NCBI RefSeq assembly: GCF_028553805.1
Contig: NZ_CP067140.1
Coordinates: 4,284,001 to 4,348,000, forward strand
Direction of reading: 5' to 3'
DNA: 64,000 nucleotides
Source of the DNA: Paracoccus saliphilus
GTDB lineage: Bacteria; Pseudomonadota; Alphaproteobacteria; Rhodobacterales; Rhodobacteraceae
Within the stretch, counting starts at the first letter, position 1, and the number at the start of each line of letters is the position of its first letter. Below the pieces are notes generated by a model, which saw only the letters and a program-made list of their open reading frames with translations, did no database searches and was not told the DNA's origin. Below are positions 9,034 through 19,410 of the stretch, piece by piece. A program made the position numbers and the translations under genes.

Positions 9034-9933
9034 ATGACCAAGGAACTCGACCAGGCCCTCACCGGCATTTCCGGCATTCTCGTGACCCCCTATGACGCGG
9101 ATGGAGAGATCGCGCCGGATCGCCTGCCCCCGATCATCGACCGGGCACTTGCGGCGGGGATGCATATCCCGGTGGTCAATGGCAATACCGGCGAATTCTA
9201 CGCCCTGACCACCGGGGAAGCCATCACCATGGTCCGCGAGGTCGCAGCGATGATCGCCGGACGCGCACCGCTTCTGGCCGGGGTGGGCCGCGGCATCCGC
9301 GACGCCTGTGCCCTGGCAAAAGCCTCGGCCGAGGCCGGCGCGGCGGCGCTGATGGTCCATCAGCCGCCCGATCCCTTCGTGTCACCACGTGGGACGGTGG
9401 ACTATATCAAGGCGATCAGCGATGCGGGCGACGGGCTGCCGATCATGCTCTATCTGCGCAACGACGCCATTGGCACGCAGGCCATCGCCGATCTCTGCGC
9501 CCTGCCCGGCGTCAGGGGCGTCAAATGGGCCACCCCGAATCCGCTGAAACTGGCGGCGGCCAAGGCGGCCTGCGATCCCTCGATAGTTTGGGTCGGCGGG
9601 CTGGCCGAGATCTGGGCCCCCGCCTTCTATGCGGTCGGGGCGCGGGGCTTCACCTCGGGGTTGATCAATATCTGGCCCGAACGCTCGCTGGCCATCCATG
9701 CCGCGCTGGAGGCCGGAGACTACGCGCAGGCCAACAACCTCATCGCCGGGATGAAACCCTTCGAGGATATCCGCGCCGAGGAACTGAACGGCACCAATGT
9801 AACCGGCGTCAAGGCCGCGCTGCAGGCGACCGGCCATGATTGCGGCCCCACCCGCCCGCCTTCCGCTTGGCCCCTGACCACGGCGCAGCAGGCGAAAATG
9901 TCCGAATTCCTCGCCACCGCAGGCCTGACATGA
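9034..9933 (+). CDS. dihydrodipicolinate synthase (DapA)-family enzyme
   Basis: This 299-residue TIM-barrel protein starts at ATG 9034 after GAAGGGA. The Schiff-base lysine is in GVKWATPN and the conserved tyrosine in PIMLYLRND. The N-terminal GISGILVTPYDADGEI and VNGNTGEFYAL are typical of the family. In oxidative pentose pathways a DapA-family enzyme dehydrates 2-keto-3-deoxypentonate to alpha-ketoglutarate semialdehyde, and others are aldolases. Being second in the operon behind an aldonate dehydratase, it probably acts on that product. It is not expected to be the lysine-biosynthesis enzyme. It overlaps the next gene by 4 bases. Confidence 0.85.
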   Translation: MTKELDQALTGISGILVTPYDADGEIAPDRLPPIIDRALAAGMHIPVVNGNTGEFYALTTGEAITMVREVAAMIAGRAPLLAGVGRGIRDACALAKASAEAGAAALMVHQPPDPFVSPRGTVDYIKAISDAGDGLPIMLYLRNDAIGTQAIADLCALPGVRGVKWATPNPLKLAAAKAACDPSIVWVGGLAEIWAPAFYAVGARGFTSGLINIWPERSLAIHAALEAGDYAQANNLIAGMKPFEDIRAEELNGTNVTGVKAALQATGHDCGPTRPPSAWPLTTAQQAKMSEFLATAGLT

Positions 9934-10673
9934 ATACACCCCGCCATATCATCGTCACCGGCGCGTCAAGCGGCATCGGGCGCAGCACGGCCCGGCTGTT
10001 CCTCGACAAGGGCTGGAAGGTCGGACTGATCGGACGCCGCTCCGATGCGCTCAAGGAAACCGCAGGGGATCACGACGGCGCGCTCCCCCTGCCCTGCGAC
10101 GTCACCGATGAGGATCAGGTAAACGCCGCCTTTCATGCCGCCGCCGCGCAATGGGGACGGATCGACGCGCTGTTCAACAATGCCGGGGCCGGGCTGAAAT
10201 CCGTCCTGATCGACGAGATGACGCTGGAGAAATGGCGCGGGGTCATCGATGTGAATATCACCGGGATGTTCCTCTGCGCCCGCGCCGCCTTCGCGCAGAT
10301 GCGGCGGCAGGATCCGCGGGGCGGCAGGATCATCAATAACGGCTCGATCTCGGCCCATGCGCCGCGTCCGGGATCGATCGCCTATACCGCCTCGAAACAC
10401 GCGGTGACGGGCATGACCCGCAGCCTGTCTCTGGATGGCCGCCCCTTCGGCATCGCCTGCGGACAGATCGATATCGGCAACGCGTTGAGCGAAATGACCG
10501 CCAGCCAGACACAGGGTGTGCCGCAGGCCGATGGATCGGTCCGGCCCGAGCCCACGATGGATACCGCCGAGGTCGCCCGCTCGGTCCTGCATATGGCCAG
10601 CCTGCCCGCCGAGGCGAATGTCCAGTTCATGACCGTCATGGCAACCAATATGCCCTTTGTCGGACGAGGCTGA
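9930..10673 (+). CDS. short-chain dehydrogenase/reductase
   Basis: This classical SDR of 247 residues starts at ATG 9930, overlapping the previous stop (ATGA). It has the nucleotide-binding motif TGASSGIG (residues 10-17), NNAG, the serine in NNGSISA and the catalytic YTASK. The Rossmann pattern and Arg near residue 33-35 (IGRRSD) leave NAD or NADP open. In the non-phosphorylative rhamnonate and fuconate routes an SDR oxidises C4 of the 2-keto-3-deoxy acid, and this gene is placed to do something similar. Substrate assignment is inference. Confidence 0.87.
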   Translation: MNTPRHIIVTGASSGIGRSTARLFLDKGWKVGLIGRRSDALKETAGDHDGALPLPCDVTDEDQVNAAFHAAAAQWGRIDALFNNAGAGLKSVLIDEMTLEKWRGVIDVNITGMFLCARAAFAQMRRQDPRGGRIINNGSISAHAPRPGSIAYTASKHAVTGMTRSLSLDGRPFGIACGQIDIGNALSEMTASQTQGVPQADGSVRPEPTMDTAEVARSVLHMASLPAEANVQFMTVMATNMPFVGRG

Positions 10674-10694
10674 CCGCAAGAAAGGAACAAGGAA

Positions 10695-11405
10695 ATGGAC
10701 CAGGAAATTCGCGACAAGCTGAAAAGCGTCTCGGTGGCGACACTGGCCACCGCGCTGTTCAAGCGCGGGCTGCGTCACCAGGTGATCCAGGGCGTGCACC
10801 CCATCGGGCACAAGGGTGCCAACATGGTCGGCCCCGCCTTCACCCTGCGCTACATGCCCGCGCGCGAGGACCGCAATCAACTGGCCGAGTTCCGCAACCC
10901 CGACCATCCGCAGCGCGTCGCCATCGAAACCTGTCCCGAAGGCCATGTGCTGGTCATGGACAGCCGCAAGGATGCCCGCGCCGCCTCGGCAGGCGATATC
11001 CTGTTGACCCGGCTGATGAAGCGCGGAGGCGCGGGGGCGGTCACCGATGGCGGCTTCCGCGATGCCGACACCATCGGCAAGCTGGACATGCCGGTCTATC
11101 ACCAGCGGCCCTCGAGCCCGACCAACCTCACCCTGCACGAAGCCATCGAACTGAACGTGCCCATCGGCTGCGGCGATGCCCCGGTCTTTCCCGGCGACAT
11201 CATCGTGGGCGACGCCGATTGCGTCATCGTGATCCCGGCGCATCTGGCGGGCGAGGTCGCCGACGAGGCGGTCGAGATGAGCGCCTACGAGGATTTCGTG
11301 ATCGAGCGGGTGCGCGACGGCGAAGGCATCATCGGCCTCTATCCCTGCACGCGGGACGAACATCGCGCGGCATTCGAGAAGTGGCGGCAAGAAAACGGGC
11401 GCTGA
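10695..11405 (+). CDS. RraA-family protein (HMG/CHA aldolase or oxaloacetate decarboxylase-like)
   Basis: This 236-residue RraA-like protein has AAGGAAC upstream of its ATG. The signature glycine-rich and DGGFRDAD stretch (about residues 117-124) carries the Arg-Asp pair that binds metal and substrate in 4-hydroxy-4-methyl-2-oxoglutarate aldolases. Automated pipelines often call such proteins ribonuclease activity regulator. The catabolic context argues for a metal-dependent lyase or decarboxylase acting on a 2-keto acid. It lies 21 bases after the SDR. The reaction is unproven. Confidence 0.82.
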   Translation: MDQEIRDKLKSVSVATLATALFKRGLRHQVIQGVHPIGHKGANMVGPAFTLRYMPAREDRNQLAEFRNPDHPQRVAIETCPEGHVLVMDSRKDARAASAGDILLTRLMKRGGAGAVTDGGFRDADTIGKLDMPVYHQRPSSPTNLTLHEAIELNVPIGCGDAPVFPGDIIVGDADCVIVIPAHLAGEVADEAVEMSAYEDFVIERVRDGEGIIGLYPCTRDEHRAAFEKWRQENGR

Positions 11406-11437
11406 TCGGCCCGCACAGGCGAAAGGACATTTCTGAC

Positions 11438-12196
11438 ATGACGCGCAATCCCTTCAAGGCGGCGTTGCGGGAACGCCGCAGATTGCCGGGCTTCTGGCTG
11501 TCGCTCTGCTCGCCCACGGTGACCGAGATCGCCTCGCAATCCGGCGCGGACTGGCTGCTGGTGGATATGGAGCATTCGCCGGGCGACCTGTCGCAGATCA
11601 GCGACCATTTGCGCGCCGCGACCGGCGGCGGGGCCGAGGTCGTCGTCCGCCCGCCCTTTTCCGAACCGGTGATGATCAAGCGGCTGCTCGATATCGGCGC
11701 GCGCAACCTGATGTTCCCGATGATCCAGACCGCCGAGGACGCGCAGCAGGCGGTCAGCTGGACGCGCTATCCTCCGCACGGTATTCGCGGCATCTCGGCC
11801 ACGGTGCGGGCCAATCGCTATGCGCGGCAAAAGGACTACCTGCAAACCTATACCGAGGATATGAGCATCATCCTGCAGGTCGAAACCCCTCAGGCCATCG
11901 CCAATATCCCCCGGATTGCCGCGGTCGAGGGCGTCGATGCGATCTTCATCGGGCCGGGAGATCTTGCCGCCTCGATGGGACATGCCGGGAACAGTGCCGC
12001 CCCCGAGGTGCGCGCCAAGATCGTCGAGGCCGTGACCCTGATCCACGAAGCAGGGCTTCCCGCCGGTATCCTGGGCTATGGCGAAGAAACCGCCAGGGGC
12101 TATTTCGAAACCGACGGGATCGAGTTCGTTGCCATCGCGGGCGATGCCTGGCTTCTGGCCCGGCATATGGACCGGATGGTCAGCGAGCTGAAATAA
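11438..12196 (+). CDS. HpcH/HpaI-family class II 2-keto-3-deoxy acid aldolase
   Basis: From ATG 11438 the protein is 252 residues, typical for this metal-dependent aldolase family. Motifs are DWLLVDMEHSPGDL, ARNLMFPMIQTAEDA, QVETPQA with the metal-binding glutamate, and IFIGPGDLAASMG with the metal-binding aspartate. Such enzymes split 2-keto-3-deoxy sugar acids into pyruvate and an aldehyde. It closes the operon and provides a plausible last step. Substrate length cannot be inferred. The gene ends before a 395-base non-coding stretch that holds two repeat elements. Confidence 0.88.
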   Translation: MTRNPFKAALRERRRLPGFWLSLCSPTVTEIASQSGADWLLVDMEHSPGDLSQISDHLRAATGGGAEVVVRPPFSEPVMIKRLLDIGARNLMFPMIQTAEDAQQAVSWTRYPPHGIRGISATVRANRYARQKDYLQTYTEDMSIILQVETPQAIANIPRIAAVEGVDAIFIGPGDLAASMGHAGNSAAPEVRAKIVEAVTLIHEAGLPAGILGYGEETARGYFETDGIEFVAIAGDAWLLARHMDRMVSELK

Positions 12197-12248
12197 TACT
12201 GTAAAGCCGCGACTGGCCGGGAGGCCGCAGGATTGCGTCCAGCGACGG

Positions 12249-12300
12249 CCGGGGGTTTCACACCCCCGGACCCCCGTGGGATATTTGCATGAAGAAGAAG
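12249..12300 (+). repeat. 3' hairpin repeat, copy A (ACCCCCG..GATATTT..GAAGAAG)
   Basis: CCGGGGG (12249-12255) pairs with CCCCCGG (12263-12269) around a short loop. The tail ACCCCCG, GGGATATTTGCATGAAG and GAAGAAG follows. It starts 52 bases after the aldolase stop and points the same way. Matching tails occur at 15486-15533 (minus) and 41528-41575 (plus). It probably acts as a terminator or 3' RNA element; I recall similar sequences after many Rhodobacteraceae genes. Confidence 0.75.
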
Positions 12301-12404
12301 CGAGCCGTTTTCATCGCAACCCGGTCCAGTATGTTTTTCATACTGGATTTGGCGCGTCGGTTCCGGCTTGGTTGCAAGACCGCTGCTACTTGGCTCGAAT
12401 GTGA

Positions 12405-12562
12405 AGGGAATCTTCGCCCGGCGCGCGTTGCCTGTGTACAGCTTGTGTACGCGCTGTGCACATTCGGTGTACGGATGTCACAGGCAAAAACCTGGCATTT
12501 GCTGGGTAAAGCGCCCCAGCTGTTGCGCATGGTGTCGCACGCAACGCGCGCTGGCGTTGCGT
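12405..12562 (+). repeat. 11-base phased GTGYAC repeat element, copy 1
   Basis: Four GTGYAC hexamers start at 12434, 12445, 12456 and 12467, exactly 11 bases apart; a degenerate fifth unit (GTCAC) is at 12477. To the left is a GC-rich GCGCGCGTTGCC. To the right are GCATTTGCTGGGTAAA and GTTGCG/CGCAAC boxes. The element lies downstream of the aldolase gene, in the same direction, and before the 3' end of convergent gcvP. No convincing reading frame accounts for it. Copies 2 and 3 are at 19208-19375 and 47865-48025. Confidence 0.85.
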
Positions 12563-12591
12563 CACGAATTTGCGTCTTCGAATCGGTGGCT

Positions 12592-15426
<2,835 letters not shown>

Positions 15427-15485
15427 GCGTGTGTTTTGCTCCAAATATCTGCCCTGACCCTGAATTCTGGCCAAGGATCATCCGG

Positions 15486-15533
15486 CTTCTTCTTCATAAA
15501 AATATCCCGGGGGTCCGGGGGCCGCGCCCCCGG
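15486..15533 (-). repeat. 3' hairpin repeat, copy B
   Basis: On the minus strand CCGGGGG-CGCGG-CCCCCGG forms a strong hairpin. ACCCCCGGGATATTTTTATG and GAAGAAG follow. It begins about 14 bases after the gcvH stop and reads the same way. It sits between gcvH and gcvP, so it could partly terminate or process the operon transcript. Confidence 0.75.
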
Positions 15534-15547
15534 CTTGGCCCCCGCTC

Positions 15548-15907
15548 TTACCCGACCAGGTCGTTATAGGCCGCTTCGTCCATGAACCCATCCAGAACGC
15601 CATCTTCGGTGGGCTTGATCCGAAAGAACCACGCGACCATCGGATCCTCATTCACATTGCCGGGATTGTCGGCAAGGTCGCGGTTCACGGATGTGATCAC
15701 ACCCGCGACCGGAGCGGTAATATCGGAGGCGGCCTTGACGGATTCGATCACGACAATCTCTTCGCCGGCTTCGACCTCCCTGCCCTCTTCTGGCAGTTCG
15801 ATGAAGACCACATCGCCCAATTGCTCGCTGGCATGTTTGGTGATCCCGACGATGATCTCGTCGCCCTCGGCGCGCAGCCATTCGTGGTCATCGGTATATT
15901 TCAGCAT
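15548..15907 (-). CDS. gcvH: glycine cleavage system H protein
   Basis: This 119-residue lipoyl carrier starts at ATG 15907, preceded by GAGGAGC. The lipoylated lysine is in VVIESVKAASDI (about residue 62). Start and fold landmarks are MLKYTDDHEWLRAEGDEI and GDVVFIELPEEGREV. It shuttles the aminomethyl group between GcvP, GcvT and the L protein. It lies 10 bases after gcvT, clearly in the same operon. Confidence 0.97.
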   Translation of the reverse strand: MLKYTDDHEWLRAEGDEIIVGITKHASEQLGDVVFIELPEEGREVEAGEEIVVIESVKAASDITAPVAGVITSVNRDLADNPGNVNEDPMVAWFFRIKPTEDGVLDGFMDEAAYNDLVG

Positions 15908-15917
15908 GGGTTGCTCC

Positions 15918-17042
15918 TCAGCGTTTGTAAGACGGCGTGATGAAGGGCAGCGTGGTAACGGTAACAGGGAGCCGTTTACCACGCAATTCGGCATAAAGAG
16001 TGGTTCCGTCCGGAATGGAAGGATCGATCATTGCCATCGCGACAGGGCCACCCACGGAAGGACCGAACCCTCCCGAGGTTACCTGCGCGATCGGCTCGCC
16101 TCCGCTTTCCCCGGCAAAGATGGTTACAGCCTCGCGGATCGGCGCGCGTCCTTCGGGGCGCAGACCGCGGCGTGTGACGGCAGGACCATCCGCCAACTCG
16201 GTCAGAATCCGTTCCGCACCGGGAAAGCCTCCCGCGCGTGCACCGCCGGTGCGGCGGATTTTCTGGATCGACCAGCCCAAAGCGGCCTCGGCGGGCGTCA
16301 CCATCTGATCCATGTCATGACCATAAAGCGGCATCCCCGCCTCAAGCCGCAAACTGTCGCGCGCGCCCAGCCCGATAGGCGCAACCTCGGGATGCGTCAG
16401 CAGGTCTTCGGCGAAAGCGATCAGACGATCATTCGGCACCGAGATCTCGAACCCGTCCTCTCCGGTATAGCCCGAGCGTGAGATCCACAGCTCACTCCCA
16501 TTCCAGTCGAAACTGCGGCTATCCATGAAGCGCATCTCGGCGACTCCGGGCACCAGCCGGGTCAGCACCGCAGCAGCTTCGAGCCCCTGAAGTGCCACCA
16601 GGCCGCGATCGGTAACCGGGCGAATGTCCACATCGGCAAGCGTGTGCAGATGTGCGATGTCTTGTTCTGCGCAAGCGGCATTGACGACCAGAAAGTAGTG
16701 ATCGCCCCGATTGGCGAACATCAGGTCATCGAGAATCCCACCCCGATCATTGGTGAACAGACCATAGCGCTGCCGTCCCTCGGTCAGGCCCAGGACATTG
16801 GCGGGGATAAGGCTTTCCAATGCGAGCGCGGCTGTTTCGAGTTTGCCATCCTTTGGAAAAACAAGAACTTGCCCCATATGGCTGACATCGAACAAACCGG
16901 CATGGCTCCGCGTGTGCAGATGCTCTCCCATCACGCCCATCGGATATTGTACGGGCATTTCCCAGCCTGCGAAGGGGACCATGCGGGCACCTTTCGCCAC
17001 ATGCAGATCATGAAGCCCGGTCCGGCGCAGTTCTTCGGCCAT
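15918..17042 (-). CDS. gcvT: aminomethyltransferase, glycine cleavage T protein
   Basis: This 374-residue T protein starts at ATG 17042 with AAGGAGG 5 bases upstream. Family landmarks are ARMVPFAGWEMPVQY, HAGLFDVSHMGQ near the N-terminus, and SGYTGEDGFEISVP, which contributes to the folate site. It moves the one-carbon unit to tetrahydrofolate and releases ammonia. First gene of the gcvTHP operon, it lies directly downstream of a tandem glycine riboswitch. Confidence 0.97.
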   Translation of the reverse strand: MAEELRRTGLHDLHVAKGARMVPFAGWEMPVQYPMGVMGEHLHTRSHAGLFDVSHMGQVLVFPKDGKLETAALALESLIPANVLGLTEGRQRYGLFTNDRGGILDDLMFANRGDHYFLVVNAACAEQDIAHLHTLADVDIRPVTDRGLVALQGLEAAAVLTRLVPGVAEMRFMDSRSFDWNGSELWISRSGYTGEDGFEISVPNDRLIAFAEDLLTHPEVAPIGLGARDSLRLEAGMPLYGHDMDQMVTPAEAALGWSIQKIRRTGGARAGGFPGAERILTELADGPAVTRRGLRPEGRAPIREAVTIFAGESGGEPIAQVTSGGFGPSVGGPVAMAMIDPSIPDGTTLYAELRGKRLPVTVTTLPFITPSYKR

Positions 17043-17111
17043 GCGGCCTCCTTCTGTCTTGCCGGCAGTCCGGCATCGGTTGAACGGGCGCCCTGCCCGC
17101 GTGACGATGCC

Positions 17112-17272
17112 CCCTCTGTCCTTGCCCTGTCAGGGCGCCTGAGATCATTATCCCTTCGGCGGGCCGGACTACGGCCACTCTCCAGAGTTCTTCACGAAAA
17201 CGGTCCTTTTGCCTGAGAGTTCGCCGGGGCGGCTGCTCCTTCGGCACCGGCTGACGCCGGGTTCTCCCGAAT
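17112..17272 (-). ncRNA. tandem glycine riboswitch upstream of gcvT
   Basis: On the minus strand, aptamer 1 (about 17272-17200) reads CGGGAGAACCCGG, GCCGAAGGAGCA and then CTCTCAGGCAAAAGGACCG. Aptamer 2 (about 17187-17112) reads CTCTGGAGAGTGGCC, GCCGAAGGG and then ATCTCAGGCGCC followed by CAGGGCAAGG. A short linker (17188-17199) joins them. Both carry the GAGA, GAAGG and CTCAGGC elements of glycine aptamers. About 70 bases separate the second aptamer from gcvT. A glycine-sensing ON switch for the cleavage operon is well known in bacteria; the switching mechanism here cannot be read with certainty. Confidence 0.95.
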
Positions 17273-17459
17273 TCCGTGATCCGAGTGCTAGCTGCAGTGC
17301 AGCGGCAAAGCAAGCCTTTTGTCGTAGATCCGATCCGGATGACAAGCGGTTGATCAGGGCGGCCCTTCCGTTGACAAGGCAGTCCGCCTGACCCAGAACC
17401 CTCGCATTTCAATCACGATTGTCGCCAGGTTTACGGCTCGGTCCCCCCAAAGGTGCGTC

Positions 17460-19205
17460 ATGCCCCGCAAGTTCTTTCAGATCGGTTTCAATAAATGCGG
17501 CACGACCTTCATCGCGCAGCTTTTCGACATGAACAACATCCCCGCGGTTCACTGGCTGGAAGGCGATCTGGCCGAGGATATCGCCTATTCAAAGCTGATC
17601 GGACGCCCGCCATTGCAGAAATGGGCAGATGACACGGTCGTCTTTACCGACATGGAATCGGTCCGCTACCTGAACATGCCGGTGGTCGAGGCATTCAAGG
17701 AATATGCCTATCTCGATCAAAGCTTTCCCGGCTCGGTGTTCTTGCTGAACACGCGCCGGGTCGAGGACTGGATCATCAGTCGATACATGCATCGGGGCGG
17801 CAGCTATGCCCGCGCCTACGCACAGATTTTAGGTGTATCCGTCAGGGATCTGGCCGATATCTGGAAAGAGGAATGGGACGCGCATCTGGCCGGTTGCCGC
17901 GCCTATTTCGCGGCCCGGCCGGAATTCATCGAGATCGATATCGACGAGGCCACCCCAGAGGATTACCGGACCGCCCTGTCGCCCTGGTTCGATCTGCCGC
18001 GCTGTCCCGCCCTGCCCGGCAAGAAGGTTAAAAGGAAACGCGAATCCTATCTTCCCAAGCTGGAAGCGATGCTGACTGCACCCGATCCCGGCGCCGCGGT
18101 CCCAAAGGAACGGCGCGAGGCAATCGCAGAACAATTGGCTCGCTTCGCCTGCCCCGCCCGGCTTCGGCTTGAGCCTGTCGGGTTTCGGGCCTACTCGGGG
18201 CAGCTGGCTCGTTTCGACGCGGCCAAAGGCGAGATACGCGACCGTGACGGGAAGCTCTTGCCGATCCGGCGCGGCGCAGGGGGGCGGTATCACGCAGTTC
18301 CGGCATACCCCGGAATTCGCGCAACGATTTCAACGGTTAACGACATTGCCGAGGTTGCAGATCACGGCATCTACCATCTGGATATGCGACGTGTTTGCCT
18401 GGCCGGGAGCACAGAAGAGCAAGGTATCGCTCAGCCGATCATCGCCCCTAGCCGCCGTAACGGGGCTGAAAATGTGTTCCTGTGGCCGATGCCGTGGCTA
18501 CACAGGTTGGGAAGCGACGGATTGCCGGGAATGCCCTTGCGCCACGAGGTAACATTCGCAGAGAAGACGGATCGCGCGATCTGGCGAGGCGGATTGTCCG
18601 GTTATGCGCCCGGTCCCGACGGGCCCGACCTGACCCGCCCGGTCAGTGATGCGATCGAGGCAGTCCTACGTGCTCAAGAAGATTCATCACAGTATATCAA
18701 TGCCATGCGTGATCTGCAGGCTAGCTCTCGCGTCGCTTTCGTCGCGGCCCATGCGGATTCGCTGAACGTCGATGCAGGATTACGACCCGACAAGCGCGCT
18801 GAGAAAGCGCTGCGTAAGGCAGGATTGGCATCGCTTATCTCGCCTAAGACGGACGACGAGTTCCTGTTTTCCCATCGCTATGTCATCGCGCTTGGCAGCA
18901 ATGCCGGGACCGAGGATTTCCTGGTCGCAGCGAATAGTCAATCCGTTGTTCTGAAAGAAGAAGATGGTTGGGAGCTGTTTCACTCCGGGCTGTTCCGTCC
19001 GTGGAAACACTACATTCCCCTGCAATGGGGCGCGGCGGATCTGAAGGAAAAACTGGACTGGGCGCGGGGCAATCCGGATACATGCCAAGCCATGTCGGAT
19101 GCCGCGCGGAAGCTATGCGAAGAACTTGCAGATCCGGCGGGGCGGCGAATGCATCTGCAACAAGTCCTGAAGGACTATCGACGTGCTACGGGGCAAGGCG
19201 AATAG
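17460..19205 (+). CDS. sulfotransferase-glycosyltransferase 90 (CAP10-like) fusion protein
   Basis: This 581-residue protein appears to join two enzymes. The N-terminal part (about 1-225) resembles sulfotransferases: FQIGFNKCGTTFIAQLF is the PAPS 5'-phosphosulfate loop and LNTRRVEDWIISRYMHRGG looks like the second PAPS-binding motif. The C-terminal part (about 300-575) resembles GT90/CAP10: AIWRGGLSGY, then HRYVIALGSNAG, DFLVAANSQSVVLK and FRPWKHYIPL. GT90 enzymes often transfer xylose or other sugars onto surface polysaccharide. No membrane segment is obvious. It stands alone, divergent from gcvT and convergent with the ABC ATPase. A role in decorating a capsule or LPS is inferred. Confidence 0.82.
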   Translation: MPRKFFQIGFNKCGTTFIAQLFDMNNIPAVHWLEGDLAEDIAYSKLIGRPPLQKWADDTVVFTDMESVRYLNMPVVEAFKEYAYLDQSFPGSVFLLNTRRVEDWIISRYMHRGGSYARAYAQILGVSVRDLADIWKEEWDAHLAGCRAYFAARPEFIEIDIDEATPEDYRTALSPWFDLPRCPALPGKKVKRKRESYLPKLEAMLTAPDPGAAVPKERREAIAEQLARFACPARLRLEPVGFRAYSGQLARFDAAKGEIRDRDGKLLPIRRGAGGRYHAVPAYPGIRATISTVNDIAEVADHGIYHLDMRRVCLAGSTEEQGIAQPIIAPSRRNGAENVFLWPMPWLHRLGSDGLPGMPLRHEVTFAEKTDRAIWRGGLSGYAPGPDGPDLTRPVSDAIEAVLRAQEDSSQYINAMRDLQASSRVAFVAAHADSLNVDAGLRPDKRAEKALRKAGLASLISPKTDDEFLFSHRYVIALGSNAGTEDFLVAANSQSVVLKEEDGWELFHSGLFRPWKHYIPLQWGAADLKEKLDWARGNPDTCQAMSDAARKLCEELADPAGRRMHLQQVLKDYRRATGQGE

Positions 19206-19207
19206 GC

Positions 19208-19375
19208 GCGCGCCTACCGCGCAACGCCTGCGTGCGCTGCATCTATCATCTCGTGCAACAGGAATGCGATTTACCCAGCAAATGCTGGGGATTCGGCTGT
19301 GACATCCGTGCACAGGATGTGCACAGGGCGTACACAACCTGTACACCGACTGCGCGCGTTGCGCGAGCTTCGGGA
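19208..19375 (-). repeat. 11-base phased GTGYAC repeat element, copy 2
   Basis: Read on the minus strand, the hexamers GTGTAC, GTGTAC, GTGCAC and GTGCAC end at 19346, 19335, 19324 and 19313, exactly 11 bases apart, followed by GGATGTCACAG. Next come CCAGCATTTGCTGG (a palindrome with a two-base centre), GGGTAAATCGC, and a GTTGC/GGCGTTGCG tail. It fills the convergent gap after the sulfotransferase/GT90 gene and is co-oriented with the ABC ATPase gene, beginning some 35-65 bases after its stop. Confidence 0.85.
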
Positions 19376-19410
19376 TGGATTGCTCTAAAATCAATCGACC
19401 GGAATTGCAT

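Noticed and set aside
10695..11405. Regulator of ribonuclease E activity (RraA proper)
   Set aside because: The length (236 residues against about 160) and the catabolic operon point to the aldolase/decarboxylase side of the family.
12434..12477. Cluster of DnaA boxes or a plasmid iteron origin
   Set aside because: GTGYAC does not match the DnaA box (TTATCCACA type), no rep gene is near, and three copies are spread along the chromosome. Iteron-like behaviour is not excluded by experiment, but nothing here supports it.
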